From the NCBI GenBank assembly GCA_964389805.1, contig CAYMFU010000335.1, positions 1 to 21,505 on the forward strand: 21,505 nt of DNA. Reading direction: 5' to 3'. This document shows positions 6,990-14,608 of the stretch, piece after piece. Below the pieces are notes generated by a model, which saw nothing but the letters and a program-made list of their open reading frames with translations, did not search any database and was not told the origin of the DNA. The DNA comes from JAGTVG01 sp964389805. Its GTDB lineage: Bacteria; Bacteroidota; Bacteroidia; Cytophagales; Cyclobacteriaceae. The position numbers and the translations under genes were made by a program. How positions within the stretch are numbered: the first letter of the stretch is position 1; each line of letters starts with the position of its first letter.

Positions 6990-8145
6990 ATACCAGTTCT
7001 TTCTTTTTAATCAGACTTGTGTTTTCAGGGATCTCCAATATACCATCCGCCAATGAATAAGATGCCAGGTGCCCTGAACCGTGATATTCGAGAGGGTATA
7101 CCACTCCAGATTCTATCTTTACCGGCACAAAAAAGCGCAGGGGTAAAGTCTTTACCTGTAGATCCTTACCCAACTCCATTTTTATTCTTCCGTCTAATAC
7201 CTCTGCGCCCATTAATTTCAGCAAAAACGGCTTTATAACAACTTCAAATTGCACGAAAGCAGAAACCGGATTTCCAGGCAATCCAAATACATATTTCTGA
7301 TCACGGGCCGCAAAAAGCAATGGCTTCCCTGGTCTGACCTTCATTTTATGAAGTTTAATGTCAAATCCAAGGTTGGATAATACGCCAGGGACAAAATCAT
7401 AATCCCCCATGGAAACACCTCCTGAAACCAACAATACATCGAGGTCATTGAGATTTGATTCTATGATCTCCCTCAGGGATTGTTCATTATCCTTAACAAT
7501 CCCAAGATCTTTGGCTGCAATCATAAGGGATCGTAACTGCGATATGAGCTGGGGCCCATTGCTATTCCTTATTCCTGAAGATGAAGGCAATTTGACAGAA
7601 TCCACGAGTTCAGATCCGGTAGACAATACGCCAACCTTTGGTAGACAATACACTTCAGGATCAACACACCCCGTCATGGCAAGCAATCCAATGTGTTGAC
7701 TTCTTAATCTTGTTCCCTTTTCTATAAGCACATCTCCCCTGGAGAGGTCCTCTCCTTTTCTTCTGATATTATTAACATTTCCCGTGACAGTAAATTCAAC
7801 CCTATTGTCGTGTAATAACACAGTATCCTCAACTTTAACCACACAATCAGCGCCGCTTGGTATTTCTGCTCCAGTCATTATTTTCGCACATGATCCTTCC
7901 CTTATTTCTTTTTCAGGGGATATCCCAGCCGGGATCTCCTCAATTACTTCCAATTTTTTATCCAGATCCTGATTCCTGCAGGCATATCCATCCATGGCAG
8001 AGCGATCAAAGGGAGGCATATCCGCATCAGATCTGACGTCTGAAGCCAGAATCCGACCACACACCTCATCCAGATTTACCTTTTCTTTCTGCCCAGTTTT
8101 GGCGAAGGATTGTATTAGTTGATATGCTTCTTCAAATCCTATCAT
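6973..8145 (-). CDS. moeA: Molybdopterin molybdenumtransferase MoeA
   Basis: This 390-residue cytosolic enzyme inserts molybdate (or tungstate) into adenylated molybdopterin. Motifs occur in the expected order: PPFDRSAMDGYA (44-55), IMTGAEIPSGAD (89-100), the MogA-like active-site domain with SGGVSMGDYDFV (241-252), KVRPGKPL (269-276) and FGLPGNPVS (287-295), then a C-terminal beta domain. Length is normal. It starts 1 nt after the mobB-like stop and overlaps moaA by 17 nt, so it is firmly within the operon. Whether molybdenum or tungsten is inserted cannot be judged from this sequence. Confidence 0.96.
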   Translation of the reverse strand: MIGFEEAYQLIQSFAKTGQKEKVNLDEVCGRILASDVRSDADMPPFDRSAMDGYACRNQDLDKKLEVIEEIPAGISPEKEIREGSCAKIMTGAEIPSGADCVVKVEDTVLLHDNRVEFTVTGNVNNIRRKGEDLSRGDVLIEKGTRLRSQHIGLLAMTGCVDPEVYCLPKVGVLSTGSELVDSVKLPSSSGIRNSNGPQLISQLRSLMIAAKDLGIVKDNEQSLREIIESNLNDLDVLLVSGGVSMGDYDFVPGVLSNLGFDIKLHKMKVRPGKPLLFAARDQKYVFGLPGNPVSAFVQFEVVIKPFLLKLMGAEVLDGRIKMELGKDLQVKTLPLRFFVPVKIESGVVYPLEYHGSGHLASYSLADGILEIPENTSLIKKKELVYVRPL

Positions 8146-8146
8146 A

Positions 8147-8692
8147 TTAATTACTCAATTCCCAGTTGCCATTCTTAAACCTTATCCTGTTTATTAATTG
8201 ATCAAAGTGCTCGAAACGGGTCTCCATTCTTTCATTTTTACTTCTTCCAGCTTTTTTTAAATCCATACCTCCATGATTTGTTACCAATATGGAAAGTCCG
8301 GGTTTTAACATATCTTCAAGGCCCCCGGACTCAACCACCACAGGTACATCGCTGTTTATCAGTTCAGATAGTTTCTTCCAGGCATCGTTCAAATGATCGT
8401 CCCTGGTCTGGATATAAAAAACCTGATCGGCCCCGGCAGCAAGCATTTTGGAGCTGTCTTTCCCACTGTCTTTTCTATCTTCTTTATATAAAGAATAAGC
8501 ACCTGGTTTTTCGGTAAGAGGCATAGGATAATCCACGGGGTGGAAATGCGGAGAAATTTTTACTGCAGTTAATCTTTGGTCCCGGCCAAATTTATGAATG
8601 ATGCCGCATGCCAGGGAAGTCTTGCCCACATTTCTACCTGTACCGGAGATGGTCAGAATATTGGAGTGATAGGACTTTTGTGTTTTACCCAT
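8147..8692 (-). CDS. mobB: MobB-like P-loop GTPase for molybdopterin-dinucleotide synthesis
   Basis: The 181-residue protein has a Walker A loop GTGRNVGKTS (17-26) after a hydrophobic strand, matching the MobB family that assists MobA in attaching a nucleotide to Moco. The segment DSGKDSSKMLAAGADQVF resembles the family DSxRHRxAGA region. The ATG at 8692 is chosen: AAAGG lies 6 nt upstream, and a longer in-frame version begins with TTG and would run through the folded leader RNA. It is the first gene of the Moco operon, about 190 nt after the predicted transcription start. No MobA is present here, so the role in dinucleotide formation relies on genes elsewhere or may be a more general Moco-handling function. 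Confidence 0.85.
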   Translation of the reverse strand: MGKTQKSYHSNILTISGTGRNVGKTSLACGIIHKFGRDQRLTAVKISPHFHPVDYPMPLTEKPGAYSLYKEDRKDSGKDSSKMLAAGADQVFYIQTRDDHLNDAWKKLSELINSDVPVVVESGGLEDMLKPGLSILVTNHGGMDLKKAGRSKNERMETRFEHFDQLINRIRFKNGNWELSN

Positions 8693-8718
8693 AGTATACC
8701 TTTCATTATACAAAATGT

Positions 8719-8776
8719 ACGAATTGGAATATTGATCAAGATATACTACGTTGATATATCCTCCTTTCCAATTCGT
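8719..8776 (-). promoter_or_regulatory. Candidate riboswitch expression platform: alternative 11-bp helix
   Basis: The aptamer 3' side contains ACGAAUUGGAA (8766-8776), and the leader downstream has its exact complement UUCCAAUUCGU (8719-8729). Forming this helix would pull apart the segment next to the 3' strand of P1, so aptamer closure and this helix should compete. No U-tract follows, so control may be at translation or by another route; the helix ends 26 nt before the mobB ATG. Seen in sequence; the switching role is inferred. Confidence 0.6.
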
Positions 8777-8882
8777 TTCCTGCCAAAGCAGGATCCTCGG
8801 GAGGCTGAACCGTTTCCAGATCAACCCATCGGCCAGAAATTCTTAGGTAAAGGTCCCTTAGAAAAAATGGCTCGGAGATATA
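8755..8882 (-). ncRNA. Moco-family riboswitch (MOCO RNA motif) in the Moco operon leader
   Basis: The RNA on the minus strand has features I recall from the MOCO motif: CUCCGAGCC near the 5' end (8869-8877), a later GGGACC, a GCCUCCCGAGG block, and a 3' GGAAAGGAGG. Closing helix P1 pairs UAUAUCUCC (8874-8882) with GGAGGAUAUA (8755-8764), with one bulged G. A central hairpin pairs GGUUGAUCUG with CGGUUCAGCC around a GAAA tetraloop, with one U-U mismatch. A third perfect hairpin is UCCUGC-UUUG-GCAGGA. It lies directly upstream of five Moco synthesis genes and just after a promoter box. Whether it senses molybdenum or tungsten cofactor is open. A covariance-model match to RF01055 would settle the call. 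Confidence 0.82.
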
Positions 8883-8889
8883 ACTTGTA

Positions 8890-8897
8890 CAAAGTTA
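8890..8897 (-). promoter_or_regulatory. Promoter -7 box (TAACTTTG) of the Moco operon
   Basis: TAACTTTG matches the Bacteroidota sigma-ABfr -7 consensus TAnnTTTG and sits 7 nt before the first base of riboswitch helix P1, where transcription should begin. A clear -33 TTG was not found at the usual distance. Confidence 0.55.
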
Positions 8898-8947
8898 AAA
8901 AAAAAGGTTATTGTGATATATGATATATGTCATTAAATGAACAACAA

Positions 8948-8991
8948 AAAATCCCGCCTTGTAGAGCTTATGCTCATCAAGGTGGGATTTT
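8948..8991 (-). terminator. Intrinsic terminator downstream of mdh
   Basis: Arms of 14 nt (8948-8961 and 8978-8991, one mismatch on the minus strand) enclose an inner GAGC-TTAT-GCTC hairpin. Read on the minus strand, the hairpin is followed by TTTTTT, 27 nt after the mdh stop. The mismatch is a G-U pair if read on the plus strand. Confidence 0.8.
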
Positions 8992-9018
8992 GAAATATAT
9001 TTTATTGACTATTAGTGC

Positions 9019-9951
9019 CTAGCCGTTCAGTCGATCAAGTACTGCCATTACCTCCCTGACATGTCCTTCTGATGTTTTCAGAAGTGCCTTCTCATCATCA
9101 TTCAATTTGAGTTCTATGATCTCTTCCACCCCATTCTTGCCGAGGATGACTGGTACGCCCAGGTAACAATTGTCAATACCATATTCACCTTGCAGCTGTA
9201 TGCATACTGGAAATACCCTTCTCTGGTCACGGACGATAGCTTCAGCCATTTGTGAAGCAGCTGCACCAGGTGCATACCATGCAGAAGTGCCCATCAATTT
9301 CACCAATTCGCCACCTCCAGCTTTTGTCCGCTGAACTATTGCAGCCAGGGTGTCTTTATCGATCAGATCCGTAACAGGAATACCGGCAACGGTAGTATAT
9401 CTTGGCAGCGGAACCATAGTGTCACCATGACCTCCCATGATCATAGCTTGTATATCCTTGGAAGATACATTCAGAGCTTCAGCTAAAAATGCTCTGTATC
9501 GCGCTGTATCAAGGATACCGGCCATACCTATTACTTTTGTCCGAGGCATTTTAGATACAAGATGTGCCTGATAAGTCATTACATCCAGTGGATTGGAAAC
9601 AACGATAATGATGGCTTCTGGAGAATGCTTGATTACATTCTCAGTAACACTTTTTACTATTCCCGCATTAGTTTCTATTAAGTCATCACGACTCATTCCA
9701 GGTTTTCTGGGTAATCCTGAAGTTATAATAACCACTTCTGAACCAGCAGTTTTACTATAATCATTAGTTACACCCATGGTACGGGTGTCGTACAAATTGA
9801 CAGGGGCTTTCTGCCATATATCAAGCCCTTTGCCCTCAGCTAACCCTTCTTTGATGTCAACAATGACAACTTCATTGGCGATTTCACGATAAGCCAATAC
9901 ATCGGCTGATGTGGCCCCAACATTTCCAGCACCAACTACAGTAATTTTCAT
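9019..9951 (-). CDS. mdh: NAD-dependent malate dehydrogenase
   Basis: This 310-residue cytosolic enzyme interconverts malate and oxaloacetate in the citric acid cycle or its reductive branch. It belongs to the LDH-like MDH group. Visible features are the NAD Rossmann loop GAGNVG (7-12), Asp32 for NAD preference, the substrate loop GLPRKPGMSR with Arg82 and Arg88 (Arg82 favours malate over lactate), Asp148 and Arg151 (ILDTARYR), and catalytic His175 (GGHGDTMVP). The start is the ATG at 9951, giving MKITVVGAG at once; an ORF extension of 16 residues upstream lacks family similarity and overlaps the likely leader. It is monocistronic, with its own -7 box and terminator. Confidence 0.97.
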   Translation of the reverse strand: MKITVVGAGNVGATSADVLAYREIANEVVIVDIKEGLAEGKGLDIWQKAPVNLYDTRTMGVTNDYSKTAGSEVVIITSGLPRKPGMSRDDLIETNAGIVKSVTENVIKHSPEAIIIVVSNPLDVMTYQAHLVSKMPRTKVIGMAGILDTARYRAFLAEALNVSSKDIQAMIMGGHGDTMVPLPRYTTVAGIPVTDLIDKDTLAAIVQRTKAGGGELVKLMGTSAWYAPGAAASQMAEAIVRDQRRVFPVCIQLQGEYGIDNCYLGVPVILGKNGVEEIIELKLNDDEKALLKTSEGHVREVMAVLDRLNG

Positions 9952-9996
9952 GATCAGTATATTTAAAAGTTCAAAATAATTATAAAAATAGTAATT

Positions 9997-10004
9997 CAAA
10001 TTTA
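9997..10004 (-). promoter_or_regulatory. Possible -7 box (TAAATTTG) for mdh
   Basis: This matches TAnnTTTG on the minus strand 45 nt before the mdh ATG. No convincing -33 element was found. Confidence 0.4.
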
Positions 10005-10071
10005 GCCAATTATGCCTTAATTATCCAGGTAAAGAGCCAGGAATTGAGAACAATTATGAACTATATGGCAA

Positions 10072-10590
10072 CTATTTCTGGAAGGTATCCGATAAATTAA
10101 AAAATCCCAGGGAAGAGCGGTATGTATCAAATATTTTTTTATTGAAGTCATTGTATAATTCAGCTATGCTGGTCATCATATTCCCTTTGATTCTCGGCCG
10201 GCTTTCGAATATCTCCATGATGTTCACTTTAGGCAGGACATACAACTCGGATATCTCGCTAATGACAATGGCGGTATACATCCTTGAACTTAGATCAAGA
10301 AATGCATTATGACCAAAAAATCCACCTGATTTCAGGATCATTAAGACTTCAAATTGATCATTAATATCAATGTTAAGAGTAACTTTCCCGCTTTTTACTA
10401 TATAGAAAGCATTGCTTGGGTCATTTCGAAAGAAGACAGCTTCATCCTCTTTGTATTGCCGTAAATGAAGATACGGAAGGAATAAAGCCATCTCTTCATA
10501 ATTCAGCTTCTCAAAGGGTTTCACTTTGGAGAGTGACCTGAAAAGGTTTAGTTCCTTTGCTGTATATATTTTCTTAAACGGATTAATCAT
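10072..10590 (-). CDS. Stand-alone cyclic-nucleotide-binding-domain protein (Crp-like, no DNA-binding domain)
   Basis: The 172-residue protein contains one cyclic-nucleotide-binding jelly-roll (about 30-130): EDEAVFFRNDPSNAFYIVKSGKVTL and the later GGFFGHNAFLDLSSRMYTAIVIS, in the place of the phosphate-binding cassette. The cassette lacks the usual GE...RSA acidic and arginine arrangement (here GHNAFLDLSSRMYT), so true cAMP binding is doubtful. No winged-helix domain follows; the last 40 residues look helical. Its ATG overlaps the tilS stop by 8 nt (ATGATTAA), showing translational coupling to tRNA modification. Function unknown. Confidence 0.82.
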   Translation of the reverse strand: MINPFKKIYTAKELNLFRSLSKVKPFEKLNYEEMALFLPYLHLRQYKEDEAVFFRNDPSNAFYIVKSGKVTLNIDINDQFEVLMILKSGGFFGHNAFLDLSSRMYTAIVISEISELYVLPKVNIMEIFESRPRIKGNMMTSIAELYNDFNKKIFDTYRSSLGFFNLSDTFQK

Positions 10591-11908
10591 CCAATTCCTG
10601 ATATATGATCTTTAAAATTCTTTTGGTTTTGCTGTTAATTTTGAACCGGTCATCAATCCGGTGCCCGGCCACCCAGACAATTGAGTCTTTTGAAAGCAAG
10701 ACCATTATTCTTTTTTTCAAGTTTAATGGAATTTTCTTATCTATCATAAAATCGCTTAGCTTTTTTTTGCCTTTCATGCCAAAGGGTATAAACCAGTCCC
10801 CTTTATTCCAGTTCCGTAAAACAAGAGGATAACTCAGTTTATCCAGATCCAGATAAGCTATATGCCGGTCCGGAGTTAGAACTGGCACCGTTTCCAAGAC
10901 TTTAAAAGTCAGGTTGAACCTGTCAGTGACCAGGAGCTTATCTTTCTGGCTGATCTCAAATCTCTCATCAAAATTCTCCTTCGGGCTTATGATCAAGTGT
11001 TCCCTGTCGATATTCAGGGTAAACTCTTCCGAGTAAAAAACGTTACCTGTGGCATGCTCAATACCTTCATTTATTGATTCACACTGGTCATAATTAAATC
11101 CATACTTACCAATAACTTCATATATAAGTGCGGGTAGACGTATCTCAGAAAAAAAATTCTTATTGAAATAGATATCCCTTCCAACTTCATGCATGTAGGA
11201 TGACTTTTCTAATTCCAACCTCTCACTGACAAACTGTTGAATGCCCGCCAGGCGTTCAATAGTATTTTTTATTGTGATCTCAAAACCAGGATTGACGTTT
11301 TTAAATGCAGGAAGGATCTTGTGCCTGATATAATTTCTATGGTATTTTATTGATGTGTTCGAACTATCGGTCCGGTATTTCAGGTCATTTTCAGATGCAT
11401 AGGATTCTATTTCTTCCCTGCTGGCAAACAAAAGAGGCCTGATCACCTTTCCGGTAATTGCAGATATCCCGGCCAAACCTTTCAACCCGGTCCCTTTTAT
11501 CAAATTGAAGATCATGGTCTCCACTGAATCATTGAAATTATGTCCTGTGGCTATATAATTATATCCTTCTCTTGTTCTGATCTCATCAAACCAGTCGTAC
11601 CTAAGCTCACGTGCTGCCATTTGAACAGACACCCTCTTTTCACTGGCCATTTTTTCCGTTTCAAAAGGTTCAACATAGTATGGAATATTTCTTTCTTCAG
11701 CCAGGCTTTTTACGAATTGTTCGTCACCATCGGATTCCTCATTACGCAATCCAAAATTGCAGTGGGCTAAACCAACCGAAAAGCCATTTTTCAGAAAAAG
11801 ATCCAGCATAACCACAGAGTCCACCCCCCCGCTTACAGCTACGAGGACCCGGTCAGTTTCCCGGCAAAGATCTTTCTGTTTAATGAACTTCCTGAAACGA
11901 TCAACCAT
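10583..11908 (-). CDS. tilS: tRNA(Ile)-lysidine synthetase TilS
   Basis: This 441-residue ATP-dependent ligase attaches lysine to C34 of the tRNA(Ile) CAU anticodon, so that it reads AUA. The N-type ATP pyrophosphatase loop SGGVDS is at 26-31, followed by the expected AHCNFGLR and ATGHNFNDSVET motifs and the tRNA-contact RHKILPAF segment. The C-terminal TilS domain is visible as FGMKGKKKLSDFMIDKKIP and VWVAGHRIDDRFK. Length is normal for Bacteroidota. The ATG at 11908 directly precedes the ORF body, and a promoter with both boxes lies upstream. It is co-transcribed with the cyclic-nucleotide-binding-like gene. It is expected to be essential. Confidence 0.96.
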   Translation of the reverse strand: MVDRFRKFIKQKDLCRETDRVLVAVSGGVDSVVMLDLFLKNGFSVGLAHCNFGLRNEESDGDEQFVKSLAEERNIPYYVEPFETEKMASEKRVSVQMAARELRYDWFDEIRTREGYNYIATGHNFNDSVETMIFNLIKGTGLKGLAGISAITGKVIRPLLFASREEIESYASENDLKYRTDSSNTSIKYHRNYIRHKILPAFKNVNPGFEITIKNTIERLAGIQQFVSERLELEKSSYMHEVGRDIYFNKNFFSEIRLPALIYEVIGKYGFNYDQCESINEGIEHATGNVFYSEEFTLNIDREHLIISPKENFDERFEISQKDKLLVTDRFNLTFKVLETVPVLTPDRHIAYLDLDKLSYPLVLRNWNKGDWFIPFGMKGKKKLSDFMIDKKIPLNLKKRIMVLLSKDSIVWVAGHRIDDRFKINSKTKRILKIIYQELDD

Positions 11909-11967
11909 AATTTAAAGTTATACTATTTTTATCCCTAATCGTCGATTTTATTTAAGAAAACATATAT

Positions 11968-11996
11968 CAAAGGTACTTAAAGGGTATTAGTGACAA
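11968..11996 (-). promoter_or_regulatory. Promoter for tilS
   Basis: On the minus strand TTG (11994-11996) and TACCTTTG (11968-11975) are 18 nt apart, matching the Bacteroidota -33/-7 consensus. Start of transcription would be near 11961, about 50 nt before the ATG. Confidence 0.6.
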
Positions 11997-12012
11997 TCTG
12001 GACAATTCAGAT

Positions 12013-12020
12013 TAAATTTG
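12013..12020 (+). promoter_or_regulatory. Possible -7 box (TAAATTTG) for the OstA-like gene
   Basis: TAnnTTTG match 20 nt before the TTG start at 12041. It is divergent from the tilS promoter in the same 132-nt gap. No clear -33 TTG. Confidence 0.45.
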
Positions 12021-12040
12021 TTGACAATATTCAATAAGGT

Positions 12041-13660
12041 TTGATTAAAAAGTATTTCATATTATCTATTTTGATGATTGCCATGCTCTCGCCTGTTTTC
12101 TCACAGCGAAAGGTTAAAATAGAGCATTCGGATTATACTGAAGGGGGACGAACGGACGGACAAAGGTATTTTAAAGTCGTTGGCAACGTTTATTTTATCC
12201 AGGAAAGCACCAATATCTGGTGCGATTCTGCCTTTCTGTACAGGAAAGATAACAGGCTGAAAGCATTTGGCCACATTCGTATCTTCGATGCCATTGATTC
12301 AGTGACCATCACCTCAAACAGGCTTGAATATGATGGCAATTCACAATTTGCTAACCTGAGAGATAATGTAGTATACAAGGAAGACTCTGTTATTTTGTAT
12401 ACAGATTTCCTTGATTATGACCTGTTTTCTAAGTCTGCCGTATTTTTTAATGGGGGAAAAATCAATGATGGTGAAAATATATTGACCAGCAAAAAGGGAT
12501 ATTATAACGCTGTAAGAAAATCCATGTCCTTTAAAACAGATGTGGAGCTTGTAAATCCTGACAATACACTTAAGGCTGACTCATTGTATTATGATATGGT
12601 TACCAAGGTAGCCCGGACCATTGGTCCTACCGAGATCATTTCATCAGATGGCACTATTCTGCAATCAGAGATGGGTGGCGATTTTAATATGCGGATCAAT
12701 AAAACAACCATTATGGCTGGAGAGATTGAAACGGAATCCTATATTCTCAGGGGTGATGAACTTTATTATGACCGGGACAAAGGGACCAATAGTGCTGCAG
12801 GAAATGTGTATATGTTCTCTAAGAAAGATGATATTATAATTACTGGTCAAATGGCGGATAATGATGAAGCAAATGGTATTATAAAGATATATGGGAAACC
12901 ACTTCTCAAGAAAGTCTTCGAGCTGGATACTTTTTATCTAACGGCAGACACCCTGATATCTATTGATGACAGTCTGGATGTAAATAAAAAGTTATTGGCC
13001 TACCATAATGTCCGGATTTACAGAGAGGACCTTCAGGGGAAGGCAGATTCCCTGATTTATGCCTTATCGGATTCCGTTCTTTTTTTATTCAATGATCCGG
13101 TACTTTGGAACGAGGGGAATCAGATCGAGGCGGATTCAATGAACATTGAATTTAGAAACAACCAGATACACACTTTAAACCTTCAGTTTAATTCATTTAT
13201 GGTTTTAAAAGATTCATTGGATCATTTCAACCAGTTAAAAGGGAAAAATATGACAGGCTACTTTCAGGACAATAAAATCGATCGCCTTAATGTAGTTGGT
13301 AATAGTGAATGTATATTTTTTGCGCTTGACGAAGAAGATCAATCACTTACAGGGGTGAATAAGATCCTATGCAGTTCCATGGTCATACGCTTTGTGGACA
13401 ACAAGGCAGATAATATGTCATTTTATACTAATCCTGAAGCTACCTTCATACCACCCCATGAACTCAGTGAACCAGATACCCGGTTAAAAGGTTTTAGCTG
13501 GCGGGAAGACGAAAGGCCAACCCTGGAAAATATTTTGAATCCTCCACCGGAACCAGTGATTGAGGAAGGCAATGTTGGGGATGAAGCAGAGAGCGATGTG
13601 GCAGGGCCTCCCAAGGCCAAAATTAACAAAACAATACCTGCAGCCAAAATCAAGAAGTAA
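12041..13660 (+). CDS. OstA-like (LptA/LptD N-terminal-like) exported protein
   Basis: The 539-residue protein has a signal peptide (residues 1-21, KKYFILSILMIAMLSPVFSQ) and a mature part made of repeated beta strands typical of the OstA/LptA fold: VVGNVYFIQ, AFGHIRIFD, LRDNVVYKED, AAGNVYMFSKKD, AYHNVRIYRED. LptA-type beta-jellyroll domains carry lipopolysaccharide across the periplasm; Bacteroidota encode this long OstA-like protein, so a role in lipid transport to the outer membrane is inferred. The last 50 residues are Pro/Glu/Ala-rich and probably unstructured. The start is TTG at 12041; an in-frame stop lies 6 nt before it, and the next ATG (codon 12) would remove the basic start of the signal peptide. 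AAGG lies just upstream. Confidence 0.85.
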   Translation: MIKKYFILSILMIAMLSPVFSQRKVKIEHSDYTEGGRTDGQRYFKVVGNVYFIQESTNIWCDSAFLYRKDNRLKAFGHIRIFDAIDSVTITSNRLEYDGNSQFANLRDNVVYKEDSVILYTDFLDYDLFSKSAVFFNGGKINDGENILTSKKGYYNAVRKSMSFKTDVELVNPDNTLKADSLYYDMVTKVARTIGPTEIISSDGTILQSEMGGDFNMRINKTTIMAGEIETESYILRGDELYYDRDKGTNSAAGNVYMFSKKDDIIITGQMADNDEANGIIKIYGKPLLKKVFELDTFYLTADTLISIDDSLDVNKKLLAYHNVRIYREDLQGKADSLIYALSDSVLFLFNDPVLWNEGNQIEADSMNIEFRNNQIHTLNLQFNSFMVLKDSLDHFNQLKGKNMTGYFQDNKIDRLNVVGNSECIFFALDEEDQSLTGVNKILCSSMVIRFVDNKADNMSFYTNPEATFIPPHELSEPDTRLKGFSWREDERPTLENILNPPPEPVIEEGNVGDEAESDVAGPPKAKINKTIPAAKIKK

Positions 13661-13719
13661 TCTGCTGGAAACTAGGCTGTTTGGAATCTCACATTTCTCT
13701 ATTCCTAAATTATAAATAA

Positions 13720-13750
13720 TTGTTAATTAAATTGATCTCAAGTATATTTG
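13720..13750 (+). promoter_or_regulatory. Promoter for bamD-rpoZ-coaBC operon
   Basis: TTG (13720-13722) and TATATTTG (13743-13750), 20 nt apart, match the Bacteroidota consensus well. The -7 box is only 7 nt before the ATG at 13758, so the mRNA would have almost no leader unless translation begins at the second ATG (13770). Confidence 0.7.
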
Positions 13751-13757
13751 CACCCTT

Positions 13758-14594
13758 ATGCAAAAAGGAATGCGCGTTATATTGCTAAGCTGGTTAGTGC
13801 CTGTTGTAATATTTTCCTCCTGTAACAATTTTCGAAAAATACAGAAATCTGGTGATTGGGAATTGAAATACAGGGCGGCAATGGAGTATTACGATAAGGA
13901 AGAATATTTTAAGGCAGCCACATTATTCGAAGAGATCATACCCATTTTGCGCGGACGACCCGAGGCAGAAAGGGTACAGTTTTACTTCGCATATGCCCAT
14001 TATTATCAGAAACAATATATTTTAAGCTCGCACTATTTTAAAACATTCTTTACGATATACTCCAGAAGTGAACTGGCTGAAGAAGCTATGTATATGCATG
14101 CATACTCCCTGTTCCTGGATTCACCGGAATTTTACCTGGACCAGACGAGCAGCTATGAAGCTATTTATGCCATGCAGTCATTCCTGAATACTTATCCGAA
14201 TAGCGGTTATAAGAAACAAGCCAATCAGATTATTGATCAGTTACAGGTTAAACTTGAAGAAAAAGCCTATAAAAATGCCATGCAATTTTACAAATTAGAG
14301 AAATATCATGGTGGAGAAGGATTAAGAGCTGCTTTAATATCATTTGAAAACTTCCAGAAAGACTATCCGGATTCGAGATTGAATCAGAAGATTAGCTTTT
14401 TCAAAATAGAATGCTCCTATAAACTTGCTAAAAACAGCATCAGAAGCAGGCAAAGGGAACGTCTGATGGAAACTATAGAATTTTACGAATTCTTTATTGA
14501 TACATACCCGTCGAGTGACAACATTAAAGATGCGGAAAACATATATATAGATATCCTCGACGATCTGGAAAAACTTGCGAAAAACAATTTATAA
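13758..14594 (+). CDS. bamD: Outer membrane assembly lipoprotein BamD
   Basis: BamD is the lipoprotein partner of BamA in inserting beta-barrel proteins in the outer membrane. The 278-residue protein has a lipoprotein signal with FSSC, acylated Cys22, then TPR-like helical pairs: DWELKYRAAMEYYDKEEYFKAATLFEEI, FYFAYAHYYQKQYILSSHYFKTFF and later EAIYAMQSFLNTYPNSGYKKQA and NFQKDYPDSRLNQ. YPNS and YPDS end-caps are typical of BamD repeats. Length fits Bacteroidota BamD. It opens the operon and lies 14 nt before rpoZ. The start could be the ATG at 13758 or at 13770; both keep the signal peptide. Confidence 0.93.
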   Translation: MQKGMRVILLSWLVPVVIFSSCNNFRKIQKSGDWELKYRAAMEYYDKEEYFKAATLFEEIIPILRGRPEAERVQFYFAYAHYYQKQYILSSHYFKTFFTIYSRSELAEEAMYMHAYSLFLDSPEFYLDQTSSYEAIYAMQSFLNTYPNSGYKKQANQIIDQLQVKLEEKAYKNAMQFYKLEKYHGGEGLRAALISFENFQKDYPDSRLNQKISFFKIECSYKLAKNSIRSRQRERLMETIEFYEFFIDTYPSSDNIKDAENIYIDILDDLEKLAKNNL

Positions 14595-14608
14595 TAAAAA
14601 TAAATATT

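Noticed and set aside
8693..8824. In-frame N-terminal extension of the mobB-like gene
   Set aside because: It begins with TTG, runs through the riboswitch 3' part and shows no family similarity; the ATG at 8692 has a ribosome site.
9952..9999. In-frame 16-residue extension of malate dehydrogenase
   Set aside because: The family starts directly at MKITVVGAG (9951); the extension is Tyr/Phe/Asn-rich and overlaps the promoter box.
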